A DNA stretch of 57,219 nt, from NCBI GenBank assembly GCA_022843125.1, contig JALHOG010000029.1, positions 1 through 57,219 on the forward strand, in the 5' to 3' direction. The notes under the pieces were generated by a model, which made no database searches, was not told where the DNA came from, and was given only the letters and a program-made list of their open reading frames with translations. Every line of letters begins with the position of its first letter. Position 1 is the stretch's first letter. The stretch is from Ilumatobacteraceae bacterium (GTDB lineage Bacteria; Actinomycetota; Acidimicrobiia; Acidimicrobiales; Ilumatobacteraceae). The translations under genes and the position numbers were made by a program. Shown here one piece after another: positions 16,083 to 25,089 of this stretch.

Positions 16083-17297
16083 TCAGCTGCGGGGGACCTG
16101 CACCCAGGGCAGGTCCTTGTCGACGCGGGGCTCGCCGGGGAGGCCGAGCACCTGCTCGCCGAGGATGTTGCGGAGCACTTCCGAGGTGCCACCCTCGATC
16201 GAGTTCGCACGCACCCGGAGGAACGCGTATTGGAAGCCCTTGTTCGCGCCCGTGGCGTCGAGCTCGGTGGGGCGGCGGAACGTGTAGTCGTAGCCGATCT
16301 GGCCGTCCATGCCCATCAGGTCGATGCAGAAGTTGTAGAGCCGCTTGTTGAACTCGGCGAACTCGAGTTTGGCGACCGACATCTCCGGGCCGGGGTTGCC
16401 GGCCCGGGCCTTCTCGGCGGCGCGCAGGTTGGTGAGGCGACCCACCTCGCCGCGCACCCACAGCTTCATCAGCTCGTCGCGACGGGCTCCGGTGCGCTCC
16501 GACTCGGGGAGCCGGTTCCATGCCGCGACGGCGTCGTTCGCGGCGCCGCCGCGCCGGGGCGTTCCCCCGCCGCTGGCCGACCCGCCGCCGATCGCCGAGC
16601 GTTCGTTCATCAGCGTGGTGAGCGAGGCGCGCCATCCCTCGCCCTCGGCCCCGATCCGGTTGGCGTCTGGGATGCGGACGTCGGTGAGGTACACCTCGTT
16701 GAACTCGGCCTCGCCCGTGATCTGGCGCAGCGGCCGCACTTCGAGGCCCGGCGAACGCATGTCGACCGCGAAGTAGGTCATGCCCTTGTGCTTCGGCAGG
16801 TCGGGGTTGGAGCGGGTGACGAGCATCCCATAGTCGGCGAGGTGGGCGAGGGTGTTCCAGACCTTCTGTCCGTTGACGATCCACTCGTCGCCGTCGCGCA
16901 CCGCACGGGTGGCGAGCCCGGCGAAGTCGGAGCCGGCGCCCGGCTCGGAGAAGAGCTGGCACCACTTCTCCTCCCCGGTGAACATCGGCCGGAGGAAGCG
17001 CTGCTTCTGCTCGTCGGATCCGTGGGTGACGATCGTCGGACCGGCGAGCTGCATGAAGAACGAGGTCGGGTCGGCAGGCTTCCCGCCCGCTTCCCGGAAG
17101 CGCCGTTCGATGTGCCGGTTGAGGTCGGGCCGCAGGCCGAGGCCGCCGAACCCGACCGGGAAGTGGACCCATGCCAGCCCGGCGTCGTACCGGGCGCCCC
17201 GGAGCTCGGCGTCGGGGGTGGTGGCTGCCGGGTGGGCCGCGAGGACTGCGTCGATCGCGTCGTCGACCTGCTGCAGGGGGGTGCTGGACGTCGTCAT
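16083..17297 (-). CDS. Acyl-CoA dehydrogenase family protein
   Basis: 404 residues, the usual length. FAD-dependent alpha-beta oxidation of an acyl-CoA thioester is the family reaction. Visible are WCQLFSEPGAGSDFAGLATRA (flavin-binding signature 1), the strand VNGQKVWNTLAHLADYGMLVTR, and near the C-terminus FLRVRANSIEGGTSEVLRNILGE (signature 2 with the adenine/CoA contacts). A Gly/Ala-rich insertion (about residues 235-270) separates the middle beta domain from the C-terminal helical bundle. The catalytic Glu position cannot be assigned safely by eye. ATG at 17297 is the first Met before MTTSSTPLQQVDDAID. It converges on parC. Confidence 0.92.
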   Translation of the reverse strand: MTTSSTPLQQVDDAIDAVLAAHPAATTPDAELRGARYDAGLAWVHFPVGFGGLGLRPDLNRHIERRFREAGGKPADPTSFFMQLAGPTIVTHGSDEQKQRFLRPMFTGEEKWCQLFSEPGAGSDFAGLATRAVRDGDEWIVNGQKVWNTLAHLADYGMLVTRSNPDLPKHKGMTYFAVDMRSPGLEVRPLRQITGEAEFNEVYLTDVRIPDANRIGAEGEGWRASLTTLMNERSAIGGGSASGGGTPRRGGAANDAVAAWNRLPESERTGARRDELMKLWVRGEVGRLTNLRAAEKARAGNPGPEMSVAKLEFAEFNKRLYNFCIDLMGMDGQIGYDYTFRRPTELDATGANKGFQYAFLRVRANSIEGGTSEVLRNILGEQVLGLPGEPRVDKDLPWVQVPRS

Positions 17298-17399
17298 GGT
17301 CACCTCGAGAGTCTCGCGGAACGGAGTGTGGCGAACGGCAGTGGAGCTGGCAGACTGTGGCCCGCGTCCGTCGGGGTCACCCGACGGGTCCGCACCCAT

Positions 17400-17477
17400 G
17401 GTGGGCGTAGCTCAGCTGGTGGTAGCGCCAGGTTGTGATCCTGGAGGTCGGGGGTTCAAGTCCCCTCGCTCACCCCA
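17400..17477 (+). tRNA. tRNA-His (anticodon GTG), with encoded G-1 and CCA
   Basis: The acceptor stem GTGGGCG (17401-17407) pairs with CGCTCAC (17467-17473); the D-arm GCTCAGCTGGTGGTAGC, the anticodon arm CCAGGTTGTGATCCTGG with anticodon GTG and the T-arm GGGGGTTCAAGTCCCC are all intact. A G at 17400 faces the discriminator C at 17474, the extra G-1:C73 pair unique to tRNA-His, and CCA is encoded at 17475-17477. Confidence 0.97.
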
Positions 17478-17485
17478 CCGCTTGG

Positions 17486-17534
17486 GGCCCAGGCAGTTGG
17501 GGGAGGGTCGCCCCTCCCCTACACTGCCTGGGCC
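17486..17534. terminator. Nested inverted repeat between the two tRNA genes
   Basis: GGCCCAGGCAGT (17486-17497) and ACTGCCTGGGCC (17523-17534) are exact reverse complements, and the enclosed loop itself contains GGGGAGGG facing CCCCTCCCC. The resulting very stable stem lies 9 bp after the tRNA-His 3' end and 45 bp before tRNA-Lys. A terminator or processing structure for tRNA-His is the likely role; no U-tract follows. Confidence 0.6.
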
Positions 17535-17579
17535 GCAGCACCCCGGTCGTGACCACATCACGCCCGGACGCGTTGCAAA

Positions 17580-17651
17580 CCGCCTCTAGCTCAATGGCAG
17601 AGCAGTGGACTCTTAATCCATTGGTTCTGGGTTCGAATCCCAGGGGGCGGA
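17580..17651 (+). tRNA. tRNA-Lys (anticodon CTT)
   Basis: The acceptor stem CCGCCTC (17580-17586) pairs with GGGGCGG (17644-17650, with one G-U), discriminator A at 17651. The D-arm GCTCAATGGCAGAGC, the anticodon arm GTGGACTCTTAATCCAT with anticodon CTT and the T-arm CTGGGTTCGAATCCCAG are normal. CCA is not encoded (ACTAC follows), unlike the tRNA-His just upstream. Confidence 0.96.
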
Positions 17652-17863
17652 CTACCCGAGCACACAACGCTCTCCCGCGTGGGCCAAGCCGTCGTCGCAC
17701 GGCGGGATCCGGCACGTCGAACCGCTGAGCGAGTCGGTGGGTGAGATGGCGTGGAAACGACGATCGGTCGCCCAAGGCGGCGATCGGTCAGATCTCCGGT
17801 GTGGTCCGCACACGACGCCGAGTCGCGGTGATGTCTGCTTCCCATGCCTCGGACCGCTGAGGT

Positions 17864-18181
17864 CTATCGGGCGAGTCGCGATGACCAGTACAGGGGCATC
17901 TGCTTCTCATGGGCCAACGCGACGACACGGATCTCGTCGTTCGACACGGCGTCCACGATGAGGTACGGGTACTTCCGCAGCCGAACGTGTCGCGCCAGCA
18001 GAACGCCCTTCACACCCCACACCGGCGAGCCGGCGTTCGGGAAGCTGCTGACCCGTTCGATTCGACGGAACACGGCTTCGGTGAACCCTGCACTGCGGCC
18101 TCGTTCACGTTCGTCGTAGTACCTGGCTGCGCTGATGATCTTGTCGATCGCCTCCTCGTCGAGGCGGACAGACATGCTCAC
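17864..18181 (-). CDS. ParE/RelE-superfamily toxin of a type II toxin-antitoxin pair
   Basis: 105 residues from a GTG at 18181 (or 103 from the ATG at 18175). The sequence follows the ParE/RelE fold pattern: EAIDKIISAARYYDERERG, FTEAVFRRIERVSSFPNAGSP, then HVRLRKYPYLIVDAVSNDEIRVVALAHEKQMPLYW, ending with the H-x-P-x-YW motif typical of ParE toxins. ParE members poison gyrase and RelE members cut mRNA on the ribosome; the sequence does not distinguish them, although the YPY-YW pattern favours ParE. GTG overlaps the antitoxin TGA (GTGA), as expected of a coupled TA operon with the antitoxin first. Confidence 0.88.
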   Translation of the reverse strand: MSMSVRLDEEAIDKIISAARYYDERERGRSAGFTEAVFRRIERVSSFPNAGSPVWGVKGVLLARHVRLRKYPYLIVDAVSNDEIRVVALAHEKQMPLYWSSRLAR

Positions 18182-18459
18182 CCGTCGGCGAGGGCGGTCT
18201 CGACCCGCTGCCGAGCGGTAGCGAGATCAACGCCCGCCGACTCACCGCTGGCGGAGCGCTCGATCCGTCGCTCGACCTCGTGAGCCCAGGGGTCGGCCCT
18301 TTCGGGCGAGTACTCCGGATCCGGACCATCGAGGCTCGCGAGCAGTTCGGCTGCGAGCATCTCGCGCTCGTCCTCCGGCAAGGCCAATGCCTGCTGGAGC
18401 TCGCGGCCTGCCCGGCGAGTGCGGCTCCATCGCGGCTGCAGCCGAAGGTGGGTCGACAT
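18178..18459 (-). CDS. Antitoxin, addiction-module component of the TIGR02574 type
   Basis: 93 residues. The conserved core is LQQALALPEDEREMLAAELL followed by ASLDGPDPEYSPE and WAHEVERRIERSASGESAG, which matches the short helical antitoxins of ParE-type modules (LxLPxxER.LA..LL.SLD....). It would bind and neutralise the toxin encoded 1 bp downstream and repress the operon. ATG at 18459 lies 12 bp after the S33 hydrolase stop, so co-transcription with the hydrolase is possible. A second, broken copy of the same gene lies at 20034-20193. Confidence 0.85.
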   Translation of the reverse strand: MSTHLRLQPRWSRTRRAGRELQQALALPEDEREMLAAELLASLDGPDPEYSPERADPWAHEVERRIERSASGESAGVDLATARQRVETALADG

Positions 18460-18470
18460 CGCTCGATCAC

Positions 18471-19760
18471 TCAGCGCCAGCGGCGGCGGTGGAGCAGGTC
18501 GATCAGGTGGTCGAGCACGGCCGGGTCGGCGCGCAGGCCGTTGTGCTCGTACTCGCTCGTGATCCACGTGCGGCAGTCCGGCAGCAGCGCCGCGGTCTCG
18601 AGCGACAGGTCGAGCGGCACGTACACGTCGCGGGCGTAGATCGACGCGGCGACCGGGACGTCGGCCTCGGCGAGCCGTTCGGGGAAGTACAGCTGGTTCC
18701 ACTCGTGCTCGGCGAGCAGGTCGGCCGCGTCGGCGAACGGGGCCAGCTCGGTGTCCTCGTGGAACAGGCTGCGGTGGAGGTGCTCGCCGGCGAGCAACGT
18801 CACGTCGTCACGGACGCGATCGGGCATCGTGCGCTCGGCCGACCAGCGCGTCGCCACGCCGTCGGCGTAGCTCGACTCGTGCAGCACCGAGTAGATCGGG
18901 TTCCGGCCCACGAAGGGCAGCAGCGCGGCGAGGTCATGCGAGAACGCCGAGGAGCGGTGGTCGAGCTCGAGCAGGAAGTGGATGGCCTCGGCGCCGCCCG
19001 ACGCCCCAAGGCGGTGGCCGATCGTCCGGAAGCGCTCGGCGCTCACGGTGTCGCCGTTCGGCAGTGAGATCTCCCCGGCTGAGCACCGTGCGCTGAGATC
19101 GCGGACCCGGTCGCGGTCGTCGGGGAACCAGCGGTAGTAGGCCTCGGACGCGTCGATCATCATCTGCCACGTCCGCGCGTAGATGTCGTCGACAGGGCGC
19201 CGGGCCGCGCTCAGGCCACCGGTGATGATCGCCCCCGCGAGCGAACCGGGGCGGGTCGACAGGTAGTGGAGCGTGGTGAAGCCACCGAACGACTGGCCGA
19301 GCACCGTCCACCGTTCGACGCCCAACGCCTCGCGGACGAGCTCGCAGTCGTTGACGATCTCGTCGGCACGGAAGTGGGTCAGGTAATCGGCCTGCTCGGC
19401 GGGACTCGCGCCGGCGAGTGCGCCGGAGACCTCGCCGGACACGCTGCCCTCAGAACGGACGACGCGCGACGACACCGGCGTCGACCTGCCGGTGCCGCGC
19501 TGGTCGAGCATCACCACCTGGTAGTCCTGCAGGGCGCGTTCCAGCCACGGAGGCGTCCCGGTCAACGACGGTCGCGGCGCCTCATGACCGGGGCCACCCT
19601 GGAGGAACACGAGGTAGGGCCGACCCTCGCCGCCCTCGCCGGTGACCACCCGGGCGAACACCTCGATCGATCCGGCCGACGGGTCCTCGCCGTCGAGCGG
19701 TGCATCGAGGACGACATCGGTGAGCGTGAGACCCGGGAGACGATATGTGCGGGTGCGCAT
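18471..19760 (-). CDS. Alpha/beta hydrolase, proline iminopeptidase-like (peptidase family S33)
   Basis: 429 residues. The oxyanion region is YLVFLQGGPGHEAPRP (HGGPG-like), followed by VVMLDQRGTGRSTP, the nucleophile elbow GQSFGG and, at the C-terminus, the catalytic His in SEYEHNGLR. This order is diagnostic of the S33 proline/prolyl aminopeptidase family, which removes N-terminal proline from peptides; the cap domain (about residues 190-330) is the expected size. ATG at 19760 is used; a GTG directly upstream (19763) is possible. No signal peptide, so a cytoplasmic role. Confidence 0.92.
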   Translation of the reverse strand: MRTRTYRLPGLTLTDVVLDAPLDGEDPSAGSIEVFARVVTGEGGEGRPYLVFLQGGPGHEAPRPSLTGTPPWLERALQDYQVVMLDQRGTGRSTPVSSRVVRSEGSVSGEVSGALAGASPAEQADYLTHFRADEIVNDCELVREALGVERWTVLGQSFGGFTTLHYLSTRPGSLAGAIITGGLSAARRPVDDIYARTWQMMIDASEAYYRWFPDDRDRVRDLSARCSAGEISLPNGDTVSAERFRTIGHRLGASGGAEAIHFLLELDHRSSAFSHDLAALLPFVGRNPIYSVLHESSYADGVATRWSAERTMPDRVRDDVTLLAGEHLHRSLFHEDTELAPFADAADLLAEHEWNQLYFPERLAEADVPVAASIYARDVYVPLDLSLETAALLPDCRTWITSEYEHNGLRADPAVLDHLIDLLHRRRWR

Positions 19761-19826
19761 CACCTCACGCTACGACGCGCTCGCGACACGGCCCTGCGCA
19801 GGCGACGACCTTCGCCTTCTGGCTCG

Positions 19827-20015
19827 CTAGATGAGCGACCAGAGCAGTCGGACTGTCAAGACCAATGCAACCGCTGCGCCGCCAATGACTTGCGCCTTCA
19901 TGTAGATCTCGCTCGGTTCGAGGAGATCGCGCCAATCTTTCACATGACGGCTGGCTGACCACGAGATCCAGCATGCGAGCGTCACGACGAAGGCTGTCCA
20001 CACGGTCTCACCCAT
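19827..20015 (-). CDS. Small hypothetical membrane protein (62 residues)
   Basis: MGETVWTAFVVTLACWISWS forms a first hydrophobic helix, a polar middle follows (RHVKDWRDLLEPSEIYMKA), and QVIGGAAVALVLTVRLLWSLI a second one reaching the C-terminus. I do not recognise a family. It starts 19 bp after the broken antitoxin copy. Supporting the gene are the length of the open frame relative to its clear two-helix hairpin design and the amphipathic loop; it could also be a remnant of something larger. Confidence 0.45.
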   Translation of the reverse strand: MGETVWTAFVVTLACWISWSASRHVKDWRDLLEPSEIYMKAQVIGGAAVALVLTVRLLWSLI

Positions 20016-20033
20016 GACCTGCTGCAGTTCGTC

Positions 20034-20193
20034 CGCACCTGCTCGACCTCGCGGGCCCACGCCTCAGCTGCGTCAGGCGAGTCGCCGGGTCCGGACCGTC
20101 GAGGCTCGCGAGCAACTCGGCCGCAAGCATCTCGCGCGCGCCCTCCGGCAGAGCCAACGCCTGCTGGAGCAACGACGCTGTGTCCGACCCCAT
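20034..20193 (-). pseudogene. Frameshifted second copy of the TIGR02574-type antitoxin
   Basis: From ATG at 20193 the frame reads MGSDTASLLQQALALPEGAR followed by EMLAAELLASLDGPDP, nearly identical to the intact antitoxin. Then the frame is lost: the expected continuation GDSPDAAEAWAREVEQV is found in the next frame, consistent with deletion of one G in the CCCGG run near 20092. After EVEQV similarity ends, so the C-terminal part and any toxin gene are missing. The DNA around it (GCGAGCAACTCGGCCGCAAG compared with the intact copy) shows a recent duplication followed by decay. Confidence 0.75.
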
Positions 20194-20263
20194 CCATCAA
20201 GGTTACTTCGGGGCGATGTGGCCCGCCCGCACGGGCCCGCGCCGACGCCGCGTCACCGGGTGG

Positions 20264-20725
20264 CTATGGCGCAGTGACGAGGCGGGTGAGCAGGGTGACG
20301 GCGTCGTCGATCGCGGTGGTGGTCGACGCCGACATCATTTCGCCGAAGCCGAGGTCGTGGGCCGGGACGGCGACGATCGTCACCGAGGTCGGCGGCGCGC
20401 CGTCGAGCGCATGTGCGAGATGCACGAGCGAAGCAGGGGTCACGTGGTGGGTCGTGCTGCCGGCTGGCAGTTCGTGCTCGTCCACGTCGAGTTCCGCCAT
20501 CGTCAGGCTGTCGATGTCGACGCTCGCGTCGACGACCACCACGTGGTCGGCGTTGACCACGTCGACGGCCAGCTCGGGCACCAGCTGCGTCACGGAGCGC
20601 ACGGTCACGCCGTCGACATCGAGCGCCTCGATCCGCCTCGCCACCTCGCGGCCGGCGCGGTCGTCGGAGCGCAGGTCGTTGCCGCACCCGATGACGAGGT
20701 AGCGGGCACGGGGCACCTCAACCAC
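20264..20725 (-). CDS. hoxW: Hydrogenase maturation endopeptidase (HoxW/HycI family)
   Basis: 153 residues from a GTG at 20725, overlapping the end of hoxH by 8 bp. The core GCGNDLRSDDRAGREVARRI (G-x-G-N-x-L-x-x-D-D), the nickel-sensing Asp in VVVDASVD and the THHVTP segment are the hallmarks of the family that cleaves the C-terminal extension of the NiFe large subunit after nickel is inserted. As the last gene of hoxEFUYH it almost certainly processes the HoxH encoded just upstream. Shortish but complete. Confidence 0.9.
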   Translation of the reverse strand: MVEVPRARYLVIGCGNDLRSDDRAGREVARRIEALDVDGVTVRSVTQLVPELAVDVVNADHVVVVDASVDIDSLTMAELDVDEHELPAGSTTHHVTPASLVHLAHALDGAPPTSVTIVAVPAHDLGFGEMMSASTTTAIDDAVTLLTRLVTAP

Positions 20726-22157
20726 GGTGGCGCTCGGCGATCAGGCCACCGTCGGCGTCGACGAGCTCGACCGACAGCGGCATCTGGCCGAGGGCATGGG
20801 TCGAACAGCTCAGGCACGGGTCGAAGGCGCGGATCCCGGCCTCGATGCGGTTGAGCACCGGCTCGGGGATGTCGGGCCCGTCGATCCACTCACGAGCGAT
20901 CTGCAGCACGGTCTGGTTCATCGCCAGGTTGTTCTGGCCGGTGGCGATGATCATGTTCACGTCCTCGAGCACACCGTCGGTGTCGACCCGGTACTCGTGG
21001 AACAGGGTGCCGCGCGGCGCCTCCGACACGCCGACGGCCCGCGTGTGGCTGATGCGGCCGGTGGCCCGCACGATCGGGTCGAGGATCGCGTCGTCGGCGA
21101 GCAGCATCGCCATCTGCTCGGTCGCCGCGAGGACCTCGATCAGCCGGGCCCAGTGGTAGAAGAACGACGACGTGGCCGTGCCGCCCGCACGCTCGCGGTA
21201 GGCCTGCAGCGCCTCGTCGGCGAGCGGCGAGCCCATCGTCGAGCACACGTTCAGACGGGCGAGCGGGCCGACGCGGTAGGTGCCCCGCGCCACGTCGTCG
21301 TGCTCCCCCACCAGCGGCTTGAAGTACGGCGACTTCAGGTACGAGTCGGGCCCGGCCGCCTCGCCGATCCAGTCGCGGTAGTCGTTCGGCGCGATGTGGT
21401 CGGCCACCACCTGCCCGGTGGCGTCGACGAACTTGAGGTGACCGTCGTAGTGCTCCCACACGCCTGAGTCGTCGGCGAGCCCGAGGAACAGGCTCGGGAA
21501 GTTCCCGAACGCCCTGATCTCCCGGTCGTACCTGCCGAGCATCCCGACGAACAGCGCGAGCGCGTCCTGCGCGGTGGTGTGCGCCTCGACGAGCCGAGCG
21601 CGCAGGTCGTCGCGCGTCTCCGACGTCATCGGGTGGGCGACGCCGCCGGGCACGATGCCGGGTGCATGGACCTTGCGACCGGCGACCGCCTCGATCACCG
21701 ACTGCCCGAAGCTGCGCAGCCGGATGCCGCGTCGGGCCAGCTCGGGCTCGGCGGCCATCACGCCGAACACGTTGCGCTGCGCAGGGTCGGCATCCCATCC
21801 GAGGAGCAGGTCGGGCGACGTGAGGTGGAAGAAGCTGAGCGCGTGGCTCTGGATGATCTGGCCGAGGTTCGCCACCCGGCGCAGCAGGACCGCGGTCGGC
21901 GGGATGTGCGCGCCCATCACCGCGTCACCCGCCTTGGCGGAGGCGAGCAGGTGGCTCACCGGGCAGATGCCGCACGTGCGAGCCGTGAGGCTCGGCATCT
22001 CCCACACCGGGCGCCCCACACAGAACGCCTCGAACCCGCGGAACTCCGTCACGTGGAACCGGGCGAAGTCGACCGCGCCCGCGTCGTCGAGCCCGATCGT
22101 GATCTTGGCGTGGCCTTCGATCCGCGTGACCGGATCGATCATCACCGTCTGTGCCAT
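20718..22157 (-). CDS. hoxH: NiFe hydrogenase large subunit HoxH
   Basis: 479 residues. The two cysteine pairs that bind the NiFe centre are present: C62 and C65 in RTCGICPVSH and C448 and C451 in DPCLSCSTH. A 25-residue tail (455-479) follows His454 and would be removed by the neighbouring endopeptidase. The sequence form fits NAD(P)-linked bidirectional (group 3d) hydrogenases, as do the adjacent hoxE, F, U and Y. It carries out reversible H2 oxidation in the cytoplasm. ATG at 22157; 28 bp separate it from hoxY. A normal Cys, not selenocysteine, is present at the metal-binding positions. Confidence 0.95.
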   Translation of the reverse strand: MAQTVMIDPVTRIEGHAKITIGLDDAGAVDFARFHVTEFRGFEAFCVGRPVWEMPSLTARTCGICPVSHLLASAKAGDAVMGAHIPPTAVLLRRVANLGQIIQSHALSFFHLTSPDLLLGWDADPAQRNVFGVMAAEPELARRGIRLRSFGQSVIEAVAGRKVHAPGIVPGGVAHPMTSETRDDLRARLVEAHTTAQDALALFVGMLGRYDREIRAFGNFPSLFLGLADDSGVWEHYDGHLKFVDATGQVVADHIAPNDYRDWIGEAAGPDSYLKSPYFKPLVGEHDDVARGTYRVGPLARLNVCSTMGSPLADEALQAYRERAGGTATSSFFYHWARLIEVLAATEQMAMLLADDAILDPIVRATGRISHTRAVGVSEAPRGTLFHEYRVDTDGVLEDVNMIIATGQNNLAMNQTVLQIAREWIDGPDIPEPVLNRIEAGIRAFDPCLSCSTHALGQMPLSVELVDADGGLIAERHRG

Positions 22158-22185
22158 CGTCGTCCCCTTCGTCCGTCGCCCGCTG

Positions 22186-22728
22186 TCATCCGAACCTGAT
22201 CGACTCGCCGGTCGCCGGTGGGCGCCGGCCGGCCAGCAGCGACTCGATCGCCTCCCGGATCCGGTCGGCCGGAGGTGGGCAACCCGGCACGTACGCCTCG
22301 ACGTCGATCACCTGGTGCAGCGGCCGCACCTGCGGCAGCAGCGCCGGCACGATGCCCGCGGCGCGCGGGACCTGGCCGTCGCGGTCGGGTGCGTCGACGT
22401 AGACGCGCTGGAGGATCGCCTCCGGATCGCCGAGCGGGTTGCGCATCGCGGTGACGTTGCCCGAGACCGCGCAGTCACCGAACGAGATCACGAGCTTCGA
22501 CCGCTCGCGCACGATCTTGGCGAGCTCGGCGTTGTCCTCGTTCGCGACCGCGCCCTCGACCAGACAGATGTCGACGTCGTGCGGGAACTCCTTCACGTCG
22601 GCGATCGGGCTGTAGACCAGGTCGACCGCAGCGGCGAGATCGAACAACCACTCGTCCATGTCGAGGAACGACATGTGGCAGCCCGAACAGCCACCGAGCC
22701 ACACCGTCGCGAGTCGTGGACGGGTCAT
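22186..22728 (-). CDS. hoxY: NiFe hydrogenase small subunit HoxY
   Basis: 180 residues. Cysteines of the proximal 4Fe-4S cluster are in [25 protein letters not shown] and [11 protein letters not shown], with the EGAV motif in between. There is no twin-arginine signal peptide, so the enzyme is cytoplasmic as expected for HoxHY. ATG at 22728 overlaps the hoxU stop by 4 bp. It passes electrons from the HoxH active site to the diaphorase part. Confidence 0.95.
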   Translation of the reverse strand: MTRPRLATVWLGGCSGCHMSFLDMDEWLFDLAAAVDLVYSPIADVKEFPHDVDICLVEGAVANEDNAELAKIVRERSKLVISFGDCAVSGNVTAMRNPLGDPEAILQRVYVDAPDRDGQVPRAAGIVPALLPQVRPLHQVIDVEAYVPGCPPPADRIREAIESLLAGRRPPATGESIRFG

Positions 22729-23468
22729 CGGCGGGCCTCCGGTTCGGTCCACTCGCCGCGCTGGCGGGCCGCGACGAGCCACGTGATCATGTTGGGCGCG
22801 TGGCGCATCTCGCCCACCGCCGAGCCCTGGTGGCTGAGCGCCCCGGTCGGGCAGGCGGCGACACACTTGCCACACCAGGTGCACGACGTCGCCTCACCCC
22901 ACGGCTGGTGCAGCTCGGTGACGAGCTCGGCGCCGTGGCCGCGATGGGCGACGTCCCACACGTGCGCGCCCTCGACTTCGGCGCACACCCGCACGCAGCG
23001 AGTGCAGAGGATGCAGCGGTTCGGGTCGAACACGTACTTCGGGTGCGACGCGTCGACGTGTCGGCGCGGCGACCGCAGCTCGTAGCGCACGTGGTCCATG
23101 CCGCACCGCACGGCGATGTCCTGCAGTTCGCAGCTGCCGTTCGACACGCAGACCGCGCACACGTGGTTGCCCTCGGCGAACAGCAGCTCGATGATCGAGC
23201 GGCGGTACGAACGCAGGCGCGGCGACTCGGTGGTGACCTCCATGTCGGCGGCGACGGTGGTCGCGCATGCCGGGCGCAGGCGCGGGTCCTCGGCGACCTC
23301 GACGACGCAGAGGCGGCAGCCGCCCATCGTCGACACGCCCTCGAGGAAACACAGCGACGGGATGTCGACCTGGTGCCGGCGGGCGCACTGGAGGACGGTC
23401 TCGCCCTGGTACGCCTCGACGTCGACACCGTCGATGGCGATCGCGACCGTGGTCGGGCGCTCAGGCAT
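22725..23468 (-). CDS. hoxU: Hydrogenase diaphorase iron-sulfur subunit HoxU
   Basis: 247 residues. An N-terminal 2Fe-2S ferredoxin domain has Cys in [17 protein letters not shown] and [10 protein letters not shown]; a His-ligated 4Fe-4S domain follows ([16 protein letters not shown]); two C-terminal 4Fe-4S clusters are in [11 protein letters not shown] and [12 protein letters not shown]. This is the NuoG N-terminal-like arrangement of HoxU. It links HoxF to HoxY. It overlaps hoxF by 8 bp and hoxY by 4 bp. Confidence 0.95.
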   Translation of the reverse strand: MPERPTTVAIAIDGVDVEAYQGETVLQCARRHQVDIPSLCFLEGVSTMGGCRLCVVEVAEDPRLRPACATTVAADMEVTTESPRLRSYRRSIIELLFAEGNHVCAVCVSNGSCELQDIAVRCGMDHVRYELRSPRRHVDASHPKYVFDPNRCILCTRCVRVCAEVEGAHVWDVAHRGHGAELVTELHQPWGEATSCTWCGKCVAACPTGALSHQGSAVGEMRHAPNMITWLVAARQRGEWTEPEARR

Positions 23469-25089
23469 CGCTCACCTCCGTCGCCCCGATCAGTGCGTCG
23501 TACTCGGCGCGGAAGTACTGGAGCGTGCTGAGCACCGGGTTCGGGGCGGTCTGACCGAGCCCGCACAAGCTCGTGTCGCGAACGACGGCGCAGAGGTGTT
23601 CGAGGTCGCGCAGGTCGCGCCGGCCGCCGTTGCCGCTCGCGATCTTGTCGAGCAGGTGGTGCATCTGCACCGTGCCCGTCCGGCACGGCACGCACTTGCC
23701 GCAGCTCTCGTCGCGCGAGAACTCCATGAAGTACTTGGCGACGTCGGGCATCCGCTTGCGGTCGTCCATCACGATCAGGCCGCCCGACCCCATGATCGAC
23801 CCGAGTGCCCGCAGGCTGTCGTAGTCGACCGCAGTGTCGAGGTAGCGCGCCGGGATGCATCCGCCCGACGGCCCACCCGTCTGGGCCGCCTTGAACGTGT
23901 GACCGTCGGCGATCCCTCCGCCGATCTCCTCGACGATGTCGCGCAACGTCGTGCCCATCGGGACCTCGATCAGGCCGGTGTTGACGATGTCGCCGGCGAG
24001 CGCGAAGACCTTCGTGCCGGTGCTGCCCTCGGTGCCGATCGACGCGAACCAGTCACCGCCGTTGGCGACGATCGACGCGATGTTGGCGAGCGTCTCGACG
24101 TTGTTGATCATCGTCGGCGCGCCGAACAGGCCGCGCTCGGTCGGGTAGGGCGGGCGCAGCTTCGGTGTGCCGCGACGGCCCTCGATCGAGGCCAGCAGCG
24201 CCGTCTCCTCACCGCAGACGAACGCTCCCGCGCCGATCCGGATCTCGATGTCGAGATCGAAGTCGGTCTCGAGGATGCGGCGGCCGAGCAGACGGTTGCG
24301 CCGGGCGACCTTGATCGCCCGGTCGAGGCGCTCGACGGCGCGCGGGTACTCGGCCCGCACGTAGATGTACGCCCGGTGCGCCCCGGTCGCGTAGGCGGCG
24401 AGCGCGATGCCCTCCAGCAGCCGGTGCGGGTCGTCCTCCATGATCGTGCGGTCCATGAACGCGCCGGGGTCACCCTCGTCGCCGTTGGCGACCACGTACT
24501 TGACCGGCCCGGGGGCGGCGGCGAGCAGGGCCCACTTGTTCGCCGTCGGGTAGCCGGCGCCGCCGCGACCGCGGATGCGTGAGAGCCGGACCTGATCGAG
24601 CACCTCGTCGGGCGTCATCGACGTGAGCGCCTTCGCCAGCGCGGCATAGCCGCCGTGGGCCACGTACGACTCGACCCGGTCGGGGTCGATCACGCCGCCG
24701 TTGGCGAGCACGATGCGCTGCTGGCGGGCGAAGAACGGCATCGACGTGTCGAGCAGGTGTTCGGCGGTCGGCGTGCCGTGGTCGGCGTGGTTGCGGACGA
24801 TCCGCTCCGCGCTGATCGGGGTGACGATGTGGTAGTCGTGCTGGCCGCCGCCGCGCTGTTCGACCCGCATCAACGGGCCGCCACTGCAGAGCCCCATGCA
24901 CCCGGTCTGCGAGACCGCGACCGTGTTGCCGAACTCGCCCTCGGCGAGCTCGCGAACCGCCTGCAGGACCGCACCCGAACCGGCGGACGCGCAGGACGTC
25001 GAGTTGCACACCTTGACGCGCAGCGGCGTGCGGAACTGCGCCTCCCGCTCGCGCTCGGTCACCTCGTGGAGATCGATCGGGGTGGCCAT
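23461..25089 (-). CDS. hoxF: Hydrogenase diaphorase flavoprotein HoxF (NAD-binding)
   Basis: 542 residues. The N-terminal thioredoxin-like 2Fe-2S domain has [10 protein letters not shown] and [11 protein letters not shown]; then the NuoF-like domain: the NAD-binding [14 protein letters not shown], the FMN-binding [20 protein letters not shown], [21 protein letters not shown] [20 protein letters not shown], and the 4Fe-4S motif [13 protein letters not shown]. It transfers electrons between NAD(P)H and the Fe-S chain. ATG at 25089 overlaps the hoxE stop by 1 bp. Confidence 0.95.
   Translation of the reverse strand: MATPIDLHEVTEREREAQFRTPLRVKVCNSTSCASAGSGAVLQAVRELAEGEFGNTVAVSQTGCMGLCSGGPLMRVEQRGGGQHDYHIVTPISAERIVRNHADHGTPTAEHLLDTSMPFFARQQRIVLANGGVIDPDRVESYVAHGGYAALAKALTSMTPDEVLDQVRLSRIRGRGGAGYPTANKWALLAAAPGPVKYVVANGDEGDPGAFMDRTIMEDDPHRLLEGIALAAYATGAHRAYIYVRAEYPRAVERLDRAIKVARRNRLLGRRILETDFDLDIEIRIGAGAFVCGEETALLASIEGRRGTPKLRPPYPTERGLFGAPTMINNVETLANIASIVANGGDWFASIGTEGSTGTKVFALAGDIVNTGLIEVPMGTTLRDIVEEIGGGIADGHTFKAAQTGGPSGGCIPARYLDTAVDYDSLRALGSIMGSGGLIVMDDRKRMPDVAKYFMEFSRDESCGKCVPCRTGTVQMHHLLDKIASGNGGRRDLRDLEHLCAVVRDTSLCGLGQTAPNPVLSTLQYFRAEYDALIGATEVSDA

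Noticed and set aside
17652..17863. A gene or RNA in the 212 bp after tRNA-Lys
   Set aside because: Short frames without ribosome sites or motifs and no cloverleaf; nothing recognisable.
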